This document shows, piece after piece, positions 8,874-19,909 of a stretch of 64,000 bases of DNA (position 1 is the first letter of the stretch; the number at the start of each line of letters is the position of its first letter). Below the pieces are notes generated by a model. The model did not search any database and was not told the origin of the DNA. It worked only from the letters and a program-made list of their open reading frames with translations. Source of the stretch: Mayamaea pseudoterrestris (lineage: Eukaryota; Bacillariophyta; Bacillariophyceae; Sellaphorales; Sellaphoraceae); the NCBI GenBank assembly GCA_027923505.1, contig BROI01000008.1, positions 868,001 to 932,000 on the forward strand, read 5' to 3'. The position numbers and the translations under genes were made by a program.

Positions 8874-11633
8874 ATGCAGTTCATGTTTTTTAGAAATGAA
8901 TACCATTCATCCTCCGCCTCTCAACTGGAAAAGCTGCATCAGAACTTGATCCGGCTTCTGACGACAGGTCAGCCTGCGTTGCAACTGCAACTGACCAAGC
9001 CCTTTCGAAAAAACCAACAAAACGCTTCGTTTGAAGAAGATCGACTTTTATCCAGGTCTGCTTTTCGAGAAATCAATGACATGGCTTCATCCTCCTCAGC
9101 GTCAGATGAAGCCAGTCGCAGAATCGACAATGAGACGGAATTGGAACGAGGGCTTTCGTTTATCGATCTGGAAAAGCTTATCGTAGAAACTATTAGCAGT
9201 ATCGGCGAGACTCTCATACAAGCTTCAGAAGCTCATAAAAAGGAATGTTTTGAGTATTTTGTGGAAAACAAGGTTCTTTCAGATCTGATCGAGATTGCAA
9301 AGGCTCAGCCTCCATCAACAGTCCTTGCTCGAAAACATGATCGAAACCCGGCAATCTTTCATCAAGCGACCTGGAGCTCGCTTGTCAAAGCCAGCGTACT
9401 AAGGTCATTGGGATTAATCATCTGTAGAAGCACTGCCGAGGTATTGTTCTTTGTGCTGTCGCAAACTTGTGTCAACGAACTTCTCCTATGCATCCAACCG
9501 CTTCAACAATGGACGGAGCCTGCTTTGGATGTCATTCTACCGGCATACGTCGAATTAATGCGTAATATTGCCAATCAATTGAGAGCCGGCCCATATCTCT
9601 TCCCACTGCTCGAACTGCATCATTCTGATACGAGCCAAAAGTCCCTGCCCATTCTGGACTGTGTTCTGGAAACGATTCTGAGCTCATATGCTAATTCCGA
9701 TTCGTTGGCGCATGTTACATGTCTCAATCTGCTCATAGACTTGTTGCAGCTCGATGAAGTTCACACGTTTGTTGAAATTGACGTGCGGCTAGTGTTGTCC
9801 GATCACCTTTGTCGCATGCTCCTGGATCGATACAATCGCTTCAGATCTCTCATCAGCGGACCAGTCGTGGACGGAGCAAGATCGAATGCATTGAAGCATC
9901 ATATCAGTGGAATGGACGATCAAATTGATTTTCTTAATGACATCTTCGATTGTGGAATCCAAAAGCTGAATGTTCGACCATGCGAGACTTTCCTTCATCG
10001 CGTCGTGATAGTGTTGCTAAACGATTTTGCGTCGCCTGCCAATCGACACTTTTTGAACGTGGGCGTTTTGGATACTGATGTAATTCCTTCTACCGAAGCT
10101 AGCTCGCAAGCGTCTGTCTTCGTCTTCTCTCGATTATTCGACCGCATTGCATACGCTCCACTATTTCGAATGATGACTGTCACATTATTGCATCCTCAAT
10201 CGACACGACTTTGGACTCATACCATGGCAGATTGCACGGACGAATATCCATTAACGACTGAATTGCAAGCTATTGTGGATGGTGCTGGCGAAAGCTGCCC
10301 TAACATATGGCGGACACAACTGGTGGAAACCTTAAAGTGAGACTATGGAGAATGGCGTCTCTTACCTGCAGCAGTCCTTGTTGAAAACGTTCTTCGATCG
10401 TCGTTGGTGAGAGAAAAAACATTGGCGCATCTCTCAATCATTGGTCACTATGAGGAAGGCTGGTGCGGTTCTGACATAGAATTGGCTGTTGCGACCTTTT
10501 TGGGTAGTGAGCATTTGCCCAGGTCCGAAGCTGTCACCATGGCACTGCAGTGCATGTCGACTGTAGCACTTCACATATTCCAAGCGAGCGCAGTGCACGT
10601 ACGAAAGGCCGGCGTCGATGCAAAGACTTGTCACCAGACGTTACATCAGCTTCCAGTTGCAAAGGCTCTTGCAACAGCTCGTGATCATTTTTTCAACCAG
10701 GCAATGCAATCGTCGGAACTCTTGGGCGACGAAATTTTCTTAAACATTGTCGAATGTGCGATCAAGAGTCGATACAAACGTGGTAGCTTTAACGCACGGT
10801 TCGATTCCACAGCTCTTGTGCCGTATACATGCCTTCTGTCCCACTATGGTGCAGAGGCATTTTCCACCAAGCCGGAAATTCTGATTCGCCAACTGCGAGT
10901 GGTCACTTTGAACAACATAGAGCGGTCCCGATTCGTCACGGAAATGGCTGTGCATTTTAGAGCTGCATGTCGCATCCTTGGTCGTTACGAATCGCAAATT
11001 CACAGTTGCTTTGCAGGTAACGTAACGAAAATGGTGAAGTTGGGAGTCATGTCCGATAGCCTGGATGAGCTGGCGGACATCTTTGGAACGCAACGGTATG
11101 ATTTAGTCGGTACCGACGTTGACATCAGAGGAAAAAGGTTTTTTCGGTTTAAGACGCATGACCATCTTGCACCTTCCGTCGAGGCGAAGCACGATGAGCT
11201 AGCGCCATCCATCGAGGAGAAGCACTATCGAGCGCCTGCATATAGCGAGATGACTCCTCAAGGGCAGCTAATCCTTGTGATAGATGCGATTGATTTGCTA
11301 ATTTTAAAGCCCATTGTACGGTGCGACACTCATCGGTGCGCTCTCGTCTGCAATATTCCGCTGTTACGCATTATTGCCGCGGCTTGTGACGGTGCTTGGC
11401 TACATATCGCTGTTCAGCACTACGATGTGAGCCACTTGATTAAGAATGGAAACATGGCATTGCACTTTGATTCCGCCGGCACTTGTCTAACTATCGCACA
11501 GCACTTGAAGCGACACCGGATCGAACTGCGGAGTAAAACGATCAGCAAAATTAAGCGAATCTTCGACGTCGCCATAGATGAAGAAATGTCGGCTGGGTCA
11601 TCCGCTGCAACTATTAACGACGAGAAGAAATAA
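8874..11633 (+). CDS. CLEC16A/GFS9-like FPL-domain protein with in-frame TGA
   Basis: One frame runs from ATG 8874 to the stop at 11633 (919 codons), but TGA interrupts it at 10338-10340. Upstream of the TGA lies the FPL domain: an N-terminal helix (QLEKLHQNLIRLL), then VETISSIGETLIQAS...ECFEYFVENKVLSDL, matching the start of CLEC16A, Drosophila Ema and plant GFS9/TT9. Downstream, LPAAVLVENVLRSSLVREKTL and the rest (ending 11633) continue the helical region. This family acts in endosome/Golgi traffic, autophagy and mitophagy. Homology on both sides of the TGA suggests one gene. Explanations include a nonsense mutation or sequence error, readthrough or selenocysteine, or a 75-nt intron (10337-10411) that would restore the frame but has a poor acceptor and would remove conserved sequence. 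An ATG at 8883 is an alternative start. Confidence 0.75.
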
Positions 11634-11670
11634 GAAGTATAATCATATAGAAACCATCTATGTTGTCCAA

Positions 11671-12854
11671 TTAACGTTGCCGGCTCACATTCATGCCCAA
11701 CAACACCCCAATCCCGAACAACCCAGCACCATAAAGCATAAAACGGGAAATTCCTTCCGTCATGACTGCCTTGGAATCGGCGAGCTGAGAGCCTCGTCGC
11801 ACAAGTTTGATTTGCTGGTCAAAGTGAAATTCTTCCGCAGCATCGAGTGGTACGAGAAGCGAAACCTTTTTTAATGGCGGAAGTTTAGAAAGAACTTCCT
11901 TGCGTATCTGAGCAACAATCTTCTTCACAAGTGTTATCATTTGCGCTGATCGCTGTTCCACCGCCTCGAGCACTTCGGCATGCGTCGCAATCGGCGCACC
12001 CTCGTCACCAGCCATGACGACTTGGTTTGTGATCAAACTCAAGCAGAGAGTTTGCAGCGATGCATGGTGAGCAGCAACTATTTCAGGGCTACAGAGTAAA
12101 CGGCAAACATAAAGTGAGCGACGTGGTCGTTGTGGCTTCTTCCGTGTAACATCATTCCATGTACTCACACAGTTGACATGCCAACTGCATCGCCTCCGAG
12201 CAGACGAAGAAATCGGCATTCTGCCTTGCTTTCATACTGTGGTCCAGACACATAGCAATACGTTCCATGCGGAATGAGAAAATCAATACCAAGCTCGTCC
12301 GCTGCGTGCTTGGCCGCTTCACGCAAGCGGTCTGGATACGCGTTACTTGTCGCTGGAAATCGCGGACCAAGCTCTTGGTCGTTTGGCCCAATGAGTGGGT
12401 TTCGTCCAGCTAGCATGGGTAACGCTAGATGGTCACTGATGCACACCACGTCTCCAACCTTGTAGTCCGGATTCAGTGCACCTGCCGCGTTGGTACAGAT
12501 AAACATCTTGACCTGCAGGCAGCGCATAACGTAAACCGGTAGTACGACCGTCTTCATGTCATAGCCTTCGTAGGAATGGAACCGGCCCCGAAAGCACATA
12601 GTCGGTACTCCGCTTAACATTCCAAAAACGACTTCTCCCTTGTGACCTTCGACGCCGCATTCGCCTGGAAATCCTGGAATGTCATGGTAGGGAACTGTCA
12701 TTATGGGGCCATCCAAAGCTGCCGAAAGCCCTGACAGCCCTGATCCGCAAACAATTCCTAAGTCAGGAAGAGGCATGTTGGATGCTTGGAGCAGCTTTTC
12801 CAAATAGCCCGACGCCATGCGATAGGGAACGAACGAGCTCGGCATTTCCTTCAT
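11671..12854 (-). CDS. Purine nucleoside phosphorylase with C-terminal membrane tail
   Basis: Exons 12169-12854 and 11671-12088, with an 80-nt intron (12089-12168), encode 367 residues. The body is a trimeric-type purine nucleoside phosphorylase: GSGLSGL phosphate loop, RFHSYEGY, TNAAGALN, GMSTV spliced onto PEIVAAHH, and the base-binding Asn in SLITNQVV. The enzyme splits inosine and guanosine into base and ribose-1-phosphate. Usual length is about 290 residues. Here a further 75 or so follow, ending in a hydrophobic helix (FMLYGAGLFGIGVLLGM) and a basic tail (NVSRQR), the arrangement of a tail-anchored protein. The exon joint falls inside a conserved motif, so the extension is in frame with the enzyme and not a neighbouring gene. 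It converges with the CLEC16A-like gene, leaving a 37-bp gap. Confidence 0.88.
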
Positions 12855-13071
12855 GATGCTTAGCTGTAAGTTTGACGCTGTAAATCTGGTCTACTTCAGC
12901 GAGCTCTCCAAATGACAAATTGAATGTTCGACTCTACTATCTGCCTTGACTGTAAATGTCTTGTCTCGCTATACAACTATAACAGAGGAGTCTCTTTGGA
13001 GAGAAGTGACGGGGTCATCGTCGCGGTCGGATCAAGAAGTTCTTTGCGATGCCGTTCTGTTCGCGATCGAA

Positions 13072-13079
13072 TGACGTCA
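13072..13079. promoter_or_regulatory. CRE palindrome TGACGTCA
   Basis: A perfect CRE octamer sits in the 310-bp gap between the divergent PNP (start 12854) and carrier (start 13166) genes, flanked by CGATCGAA and TCGCGCG. Such sites bind bZIP factors, and diatom CO2/cAMP-responsive promoters use the same TGACGT core. A role here is inferred from position only. Confidence 0.4.
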
Positions 13080-13165
13080 TCGCGCGTCAACTATCCCGAT
13101 CCCTAGTCGCAACGTCATTCGCAGGCGCAACCACGAATCTTGCGGGCTTCACTTTTTGCTCGACA

Positions 13166-14744
13166 ATGAGGATCATCCTTGCCATCCTAGCAGCTCGAGC
13201 AGCATACCCCGTCGTCGCTCATTCGTCGAATGACCCGTCGTCGTCATTCGATAACTCTTTTGCGTACAGTCAATCATTTTCTCTCGATCTTTCGGATGAA
13301 TGGGACGACGTGCAACGGCATGATGATGGATCACCCTCCGATGCTGCACCAGCCGATGAATTATGCATCTCGAGTTGTCTGTTATACGATGAAGGATCTT
13401 TATTTTCATCACTGGCCATTATAGGAGGAGATATCCCAGAAACAACTGCTATATCGCCGCTTGCAGGCGAAGATGAATCTGACAATGATGACGATGACGA
13501 CAATGACGGAAGCTCATCCATGTTAGGCAACAACTCTTTAAGGCGTCCAATGGCAGCTGTAGCAGCTGGAACCGGCAATGATCATCAGGGACTGCCCCAA
13601 GAATTGGATGATGCGCCATTACAATCAACGATGCACCAAAGCACTGGTTCGGTTGCCACCATGTTACAGATTCGAGGCGGTGCAGCCACTATCAAACGAA
13701 GGCTTCCTCCAGTCCCAGACGCTGCTGTCGCGAAACCAACGCATGCCAATGTCCATAGCCATACCGGATCACAAGTTCTGAAGGGTCTTTTTACGACGGC
13801 ATTGGTTACTCTCATATTCGAAGCAATGATTGGACACATTCTCGAGTTTTTAAAGATTCGAATGCAAACAGCGTCTGGTGGCGACGCTTCTTATGCGTCC
13901 GTCATTCGCGATATTACCGCAACCAAAGGAATTATTGGCTTATGGGACGGCTTTTGTCCATAGGCGTCATTCAAGCCGTCTCCAAGGGCGCTATATTTGG
14001 AGTGGCATACTCGCTGGCACTTGGTCTTGTGGCTCCGTGGATCAAGGGCAACGTCTTACCGAAACAATTGGCGTACACGCTTGCTGGAGGCTTCGCCGGC
14101 GGCATGCAAGGATACGTATTGAGTCCGACGCTTTTGTTAAAGACACGAGTCATGACGAATCCCATCTTTCGCGAGAGCATGTCGTTGCTGGAGACGACGC
14201 TACAGAGCGTCAAGATTGGGTCTGACATTGTCGCACACGAAGGACTCGTCGCTTTGATGAAAGGTTCAAATGTTTTCGCATTGAAGCGGGTGCTGGACTG
14301 GTCCAGTAGGTATTACTTTGCAGACATGTTTGAGCGGCTGTTCCGAGCGATGAAGAAGGACAAGAAACTTACGGTTGGCGAGAAGAGTGCTGCTTCACTT
14401 CTCGGTGGCGTCGCCTCGACGTGCTTCACACTTCCATTAGATGTTTTAGTCGCCAAAATACAAGACGCCAAGAAGGCAGGGGTCCGAGTCAGTCCTTTTG
14501 TCATGTTTCATGATGAATTACGAGATTGGGGCTGGTCAGGTTTGCAACGCAATTACATGCGCGGGTTTGAAGCGCGCCTCGTCCACGTTTCTCTGACAAC
14601 GCTTGGTAAGTCGCCGGCTTTGATCATGCCATACAGCAATTGTTGTTCGACAAATCAGTTATGCTAACAACTTCTTATGTTTGTGAATTAGTCATTAAAA
14701 CATGGACTCCCATTGTCTACAACATATTGTTTCCAGCTTCTTGA
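13166..14744 (+). CDS. Mitochondrial-carrier-fold protein with signal peptide and acidic N-domain; frameshifted
   Basis: The frame from ATG 13166 starts with a signal-peptide-like helix (MRIILAILAARAAYPVVA). An acidic, low-complexity region of about 190 residues follows (a D-rich run near 13480-13500), then LQIRGG and a carrier-family module: a helix ending ILEFLKIRMQ, then KGIIGLWDGF. A TAG at 13961 ends this frame, while the homologous continuation (GVIQAVSKGAIFGVAY onward) is in another frame beginning near 13964. The two join if one base is missing around 13959-13963. The second part has further carrier repeats (LSPTLLLKTRVM, LPLDVLVAKIQ). A last exon, 14692-14744, follows an 86-nt intron (14606-14691) and ends IVYNILFPAS. 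Substrate unknown. A presequence of this type is atypical for the family and suggests ER or plastid-envelope routing. Sequence error or a decayed gene are both possible. Confidence 0.7.
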
Positions 14745-14771
14745 CGAGCACACGGAGCATAATCTCTTTGC

Positions 14772-16690
14772 TTAAAACCCGCCTCCTTTTCTGTCCTTGA
14801 CCAATGCCCGCTTACTCGGCGGTATAACAGCAGCTGGCAACTCTGAAGGGATCGGCCGATTCTTCTGGAGCACAGCATCGCACAAAAACATGGCGACGAC
14901 ATACTCTTCGTGATCGAATAGCCCGTCCTTGTCAATGTCCGCTAAGTTCCAAATTTGGCGGAGCTGTTCCTTCTCCAAACCAGTCTTTACCAAGACTTCT
15001 CTTGCCTTTTCAGTCGACAAGAAGCCACCACGCGGACCCAAGGCTTCAAAACTCTTCAACAATCTATCGGCGCTGTCTTGTAGTGCCCTGTAGCAGCATC
15101 GCATTCAAATTATAATGTTAGTTGATTTTACAATAAAAACATCCTGCCTGTCACTGTTAGTTCAACTTACCAATACCGATCTTCATCATTTTGGTCAAAC
15201 CCAAACGGGTTTGCATTGTTTGACTCATCCGCCTTCCCAAACTTGCTCGCAGTCGTCGGCATGGGAACTGACGGAATCTCACCTCGACCCATCTTTACGC
15301 GGAGTGTTTCTGGTGAATCCTTCTCGCTTGGCAATTCTTCCATTAGTTTTGGAATATCCACGTTCAGCACCTGGTCGAGAGCATCAATTGTCTTTTGACT
15401 AAATGAGTGGAAGTCTGTAAATTTTGACTCCGCAAGCTTCGCCGAGAATTGCGCCAAATCGGGGAAGTCTCCAGCCGCCAAATTGTGCTTCTTAAGAATG
15501 GTACGGAAGACAGTAGGCAGGTCAGCAATGAGCTTCTTCTGCTTCTTTTCCTTGCCCATCATGGTTGGCATCTCAGACTTCAAATGACCGATAATGTAAG
15601 CCAGCGTTTTGACCTTTCGAATACGCTTGACCAACTCGTTAATCTTTCGGACGGCCGATTGCCGAGGCAGTACAGCCATGTCACGCATGAGATCCTTCTC
15701 CTCCCTTTCAAACAACTCCGCATTGTCAAGATTCTTCAATGGTTCTTGCCAAAACGACCCTACATAAACGCGACAGACTTCAGGCGAGGTCATGGTCTTC
15801 CCCAGCGACCAGAGCAATGCACCATAGACTCGCATGAGCTGCTGACGGTCAATCTGATCAGCTTTGTTAAGGATGCAGCGGATTTTATCCTCGTGCCCTT
15901 TTAAGACATCAATGGCACCCTTGAGCTCGTCGCTAATGTCAAGCTTATGAGCGTCAAAGAGGAGAATAATTCTGACAGGTAAAGGAAAGCAGCAAATAAG
16001 CCTCACGTCAAAGCAAATTACGCATCAAAGCCACAAAGCAACCAATTATACAAGCACGTACAAATCAGCCTTTTCAGCAAACCACGCGACAACCTTGGTA
16101 AAGTCATATCCCCGATTCTGGCGTTGCTTTTCTCCCGACAAGATACCCGGCGTATCCACCAAAGTGATGCTTCGTAAAACCGAACTTGGCAGCTGACTGC
16201 CTTCCAATCGACTCAAAAAGGAGACTCCAAATCGTTCCAATCCACGAAACGGAAGCTCCGGATGCACGGACAAGGCATTTCCCGGAATAGTTCGTTCGTC
16301 GGGTCCATTGAGAAGAACTGTGAAGCGATCGGTCGTTGGCTCGGGTCCAATCCGCTGACCAGGAAAGTCGCGGCCAAGTAGATATCGAATAAATGACTGA
16401 AGAGGCAGAGAAGCATCATTGAGTCAACAGTCTACATGCAGCAGCAAGCTACTGATTCCAACTGTAATACTAACCGTCTTTCCAACACTGTATTGACCGA
16501 TCAACAGGACTTGCGGCTTGGCATCAAATTCAATATCCGACAGTAACGGAGACTCATAGAAGAATGGATAATTATAGCGCTTCTCAGCTGGAAGAATATA
16601 CTTTGAATAAAGTTCCTTCAGCCGCATGCTAATCTTGACGCTCTTGTCCATTGGGTCAGGTTGTTCTTTGTCGTCCGCCCAATCGCTCAT
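14772..16690 (-). CDS. EHD1: EHD-family dynamin-like ATPase
   Basis: Four exons (16475-16690, 16062-16396, 15171-15971, 14772-15087) with introns of 78, 90 and 83 nt give 555 residues. The order is an N-terminal EHD domain, the P-loop GQYSVGKT ending exon 1, the switch region (TPGILSGEKQ), NKAD, a helical domain with a Lys-rich membrane-binding stretch (GKEKKQKK), and a C-terminal EH domain with an EF-hand loop (DIDKDGLFDHEEY). EHD proteins bind ATP, oligomerise on membranes and drive endocytic recycling and ciliary or caveolar membrane remodelling. The EH domain binds NPF-type partners, and an NPF is also present in the protein's own linker (NANPFGF). The length fits the animal/plant family (about 540). 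The promoter region (16691-17080) is shared with the divergent RING gene. Confidence 0.93.
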
Positions 16691-17080
16691 GATTCTGTCT
16701 CGTCTTCTTCTTTCTTCCTAAACCACAGTAATGATCTAATGAAGCAATGAAGCAGCCTTGCCATACGATTTGCCACAGACTTAGAGCAGCAATGATATCG
16801 CAACAAAACGGAGTGTGACGACGGCCTTCTGTGACTTTCCGTTCCATGGTGGTTTCAACGGCTCGAACCTCCGCCGAAACTTCATTACCGCTAAGACATT
16901 CATTTGCACGCCTGCCCGTTACGCATCGATTTTTCATCGTGGCACCTCGTAGTCACGCATCCAACATAAAAGGAAAGAAGAGAGGCTTCGAACCCCTTCC
17001 TCTAGTATTGACGTATAAACTGTAAGCGGTTGACGCAGCGAGACTATAGGCAGTCAAAACTATAGAATAAATACGATACA
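16691..17080. other. Intergenic region between divergent EHD and RING genes
   Basis: About 390 bp with no convincing gene. It contains a TTGACGTATAAA-like stretch near 17010 with a partial bZIP core. A tRNA T-arm-like sequence near 16981 lacks the rest of a tRNA. It probably holds the shared promoter. Confidence 0.4.
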
Positions 17081-18046
17081 ATGTCCATGGCAGCAGCACT
17101 GAGCAACATGGCTTCGACCAACGTCTTCTCCGACGCTCGTCGCCGCATGGCGAGTTCGCGCGTCGCCACAACGGCCGAGGATGACGAGGAGGAGGAGGAA
17201 GCGAATCGCATACGAGTCGCTGAGGAAATTGTGACGAGTGACGATGAAGATGACGACGACGACGACGAAGAACAGCAGCGTCGATCGCCCGAAGATACTG
17301 CAGATTCACTGGAACCTGGAGCTGATATTCGTACCACGACTAGAAGTAATACAGTCACTTTGGCGGAATTGGAGGAGGAGCGAGAGCTACAGCGACGCCG
17401 TTCCAGTGTCTGCGTCATGCTGTCGGCTTTTTTGCTGTTTCGCCTTTGGGTCTTGGCGCTGGAGGAGGGAGACTTTTCGCTGCTGTTGCTTTGCCTTGTT
17501 CTTACGAGCTGGATTGCTCGATGGATTGGCATGAACCGCGAGCGAGAGGAGGAACTGGACCGACGGATTGCTAATTACATGGAAAACCCTAACGGAAGCG
17601 ACCCCGAGTTGAACCTGAATGATTTTCGCATGCTCAGTTTCCAAGCGCAACTGGCGCTTGCGATTATGGAGAGCCAAAGGCAAATGATGCAAGGAGGCTA
17701 TCATCCAGAGGGCGCGCAATCCAATGGTGTCAGCGATGAGTCACGAGCAAAATGGGAGCGACTGGAGTACAAGGTGGAAGATTTAGATGGAGCGCATGAG
17801 GAACTGATTAAGAATAAGGATGGTTATGGCAGCGTGGCACTCAAGGATAAGAAAGAATTTGACGATGATGGCCCACACTGTTCCATTTGCCTCGGCGAGT
17901 ACGAGGACGGCGACACCTTGACAAAGCTACCATGCCAGCACTTGTACCACACTGATTGTATAACCAGTTGGACCGAGTCTCATATCACCTGCCCCTTGTG
18001 CAATTTTGACCTTGCCAGTCATACAGTAATTGACGCTGCCGAGTAG
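17081..18046 (+). CDS. RING-H2 membrane E3 ubiquitin ligase
   Basis: Single-exon 321-residue protein. The N-terminal third is very acidic (Glu/Asp runs at about residues 28-65). Residues 110-145 hold two adjacent hydrophobic helices, and the C-terminus (about 268-305) is a RING-H2 finger, CSICLGEYEDGD...LPCQHLYHTDCI...CPLC, with the C3H2C3 ligand order. Such proteins are membrane-anchored E3 ligases that transfer ubiquitin from an E2. The substrate and compartment are unknown. The double helix suggests a hairpin or two-span anchor with the RING in the cytosol, which is inference. It is divergent from EHD and converges with the Golgi pH regulator gene, leaving a 66-bp gap. Confidence 0.88.
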   Translation: MSMAAALSNMASTNVFSDARRRMASSRVATTAEDDEEEEEANRIRVAEEIVTSDDEDDDDDDEEQQRRSPEDTADSLEPGADIRTTTRSNTVTLAELEEERELQRRRSSVCVMLSAFLLFRLWVLALEEGDFSLLLLCLVLTSWIARWIGMNREREEELDRRIANYMENPNGSDPELNLNDFRMLSFQAQLALAIMESQRQMMQGGYHPEGAQSNGVSDESRAKWERLEYKVEDLDGAHEELIKNKDGYGSVALKDKKEFDDDGPHCSICLGEYEDGDTLTKLPCQHLYHTDCITSWTESHITCPLCNFDLASHTVIDAAE

Positions 18047-18112
18047 ATTATGAGTAATTAATTTCTTAATCGCAGTAATTTATGCAAATACATTACAAGG
18101 CAAAGTATCCAT

Positions 18113-19909
18113 CTATGGATCTAACGGTAGCTCTTTAGCCGCGACATTGTTTATCCACCCTTGATGTCTTCGAGTATTTTGCCGCTGGATTCCCAATCGC
18201 ATTCCCAGGATGAGGCCCGAAACGACAGCCGACGCGACAAAGATTGAATTCAATGCATCCATGCGTATACGGATCGCGTTGTGCGAGTCTCCAAGAGCAG
18301 CAGAAAAGCCAGCGCTATATTGAGCTGGCAACATGCGTTTGGTGAGGACGTTGGCTGCCAAAAAGTAGCAACCCATGCACCCACCTATAACGGGAGACAG
18401 AAATCCTTGAAATTGCTGATTAGCGATAAGCCTCTCGTCACTGCAATGACAGCAAAGTTTCTGGTAAATGCTCTTCAACCACGAAGCAACCGTTGCAGCC
18501 GTACGGAGAAAGTACCGGACTTGCGAGAAACTCAAAAATAAAGTAAGAATTAAAGAAATGGATTGCGACAAGAGCTCTGCATCTTGTGACGACACTTGCG
18601 ACCACAGCAGTAGCTTGGTAATGATATCTATTTGAGAATGTTGGCTATTCACTTCCGACCCAAATTGTGGTAAAATTTGCATTAGTGCCGATAGCAGCCG
18701 CAGAGCCAAAATAAGCGAGAACACCAAACCTAGCCAGGACCGCAGCGCTCCCAAGGGCGTGCGAGACATGGCAGCCATGTATTGAGAATTGCGCATTTCC
18801 GCGAGGTCTACTTTCATTTCTTCAACCAATGACTCCAAGAATGCTGCTTCGTCGGCAAGTATTTTCCGTCGTTCATTGATTTCGTCGCCAAGATCCCCAA
18901 AGCCCTGACGCCGCGTCGGCGAGTCCGCGATGCTGTTAACATCAAGTTTGACTCCATCTGTGCGGTCTCTCTGATTCATCAAACATACCATTGCTTTGTC
19001 CAATTCCTTCTCGGCGTACGTGATAGCCTCGGGGCGTATCGGCTCCAAGAATAGCCCGGCCAAACAAGAGTAAGGCATAGACACGCTTCCGAAACCATTT
19101 AAAATTGAGCTAATAATGATTCCCAAAGCAACCACGAGTGAGACAGCTTTAGCAAGAATTGTATGATCTGGCGAGGAATTACTTGAAAGGATCGGAGAAG
19201 CCATTGAGTGCAGAACAAGAATCGTGCTGCCCGTTCCAACGAGAGTGCCGATAATGATGACTTGCAGCCTGACACATTTTGCCCGAACCCAAGCCAAACG
19301 AGCGGCTCGCAGAGAAAGCACTCCACCATATTTATGATGCATCATTAATATAGAAACATCCCGTTGTCTCGGTAGCACCTTCTTTATTATGGTCCATAGC
19401 CATCCCAGGAGACACCAAGACAGACTTGCAATACATCGAAACAAAAGTCGGAACGCCAACACGACCACTCTGATGGCGAAGGGATAATCTGTTCTAGCAG
19501 AAAATAGTCTTTTCTTCTTGTCTTCATGATCAGGTAAAAAGTTGCCATGCGCAAGCGAATTGGAGATGGCTGGAGGCGAAATCTGTGAACAAAGTTTAAC
19601 GCCGATGATACTTGGTTGAACAACCAAAATGATGAAAACAATGGACCACAATACGACATAGTATGCATATGCGACGCTCCGATAGTTGTTAAAGCTCTCG
19701 TCTTTGATATAGCCATCGCCATCAGCTGATGAAGAATGAGTCAAGAAAAGTAACCATGTCGAGGGGGTCGCATCGATGATGGATAAAGAAAATAGAAGGA
19801 AGGACAGAAACAGAACAGATTTCACGGGTAGTAGTTGCAAGGCAAAGGCTCCTCTTACAGGTATGTAATAGGATAAGGCTACGGATGCTGATATAAGCAA
19901 TCCGTCCAT
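18113..19909 (-). CDS. GPR89: Golgi pH regulator (GPHR/GPR89/GTG family)
   Basis: Single exon; 598 residues from the ATG at 19909, which has a good context and matches the family N-terminus. An upstream in-frame ATG is possible but would overlap the divergent neighbour's promoter. About nine hydrophobic helices are interrupted by a coiled-coil loop (EINERRKILADEAAFLESL). Diagnostic stretches are GFGSVSMPYSCLAG, SFSQVRYFLRTA and RMLPAQYSAGF followed by IRIRMDALNSIFVASA, which match GPHR/GTG proteins. GPHR is a Golgi/ER anion channel needed for acidification; plant GTGs were also proposed as abscisic acid receptors. It is divergent from the repeat protein at 20070, with 160 bp between starts. 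Confidence 0.85.
   Translation of the reverse strand: MDGLLISASVALSYYIPVRGAFALQLLPVKSVLFLSFLLFSLSIIDATPSTWLLFLTHSSSADGDGYIKDESFNNYRSVAYAYYVVLWSIVFIILVVQPSIIGVKLCSQISPPAISNSLAHGNFLPDHEDKKKRLFSARTDYPFAIRVVVLAFRLLFRCIASLSWCLLGWLWTIIKKVLPRQRDVSILMMHHKYGGVLSLRAARLAWVRAKCVRLQVIIIGTLVGTGSTILVLHSMASPILSSNSSPDHTILAKAVSLVVALGIIISSILNGFGSVSMPYSCLAGLFLEPIRPEAITYAEKELDKAMVCLMNQRDRTDGVKLDVNSIADSPTRRQGFGDLGDEINERRKILADEAAFLESLVEEMKVDLAEMRNSQYMAAMSRTPLGALRSWLGLVFSLILALRLLSALMQILPQFGSEVNSQHSQIDIITKLLLWSQVSSQDAELLSQSISLILTLFLSFSQVRYFLRTAATVASWLKSIYQKLCCHCSDERLIANQQFQGFLSPVIGGCMGCYFLAANVLTKRMLPAQYSAGFSAALGDSHNAIRIRMDALNSIFVASAVVSGLILGMRLGIQRQNTRRHQGWINNVAAKELPLDP

Noticed and set aside
11671-12219. Independent small membrane-protein gene downstream of PNP
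   Set aside because: The frame is the second exon of PNP: GMSTV|PEIVAAHH and SLITNQVV are conserved PNP motifs joined by a GT-AG intron.
13954-13963. An 8-nt GT...AG stretch that would bypass the TAG in the carrier gene
   Set aside because: Far too short for a spliceosomal intron, and removal would not restore the conserved motif.
16975-17060. tRNA-like T-arm on the minus strand (AGGGGTTCGAAGCCTCT)
   Set aside because: The adjoining 7 nt have no acceptor-stem partner upstream, and no D- or anticodon arm is visible.
17044-17532. Minus-strand 162-codon Ser-rich frame
   Set aside because: It is the complement of the acidic codon runs of the RING-H2 gene; low complexity only.
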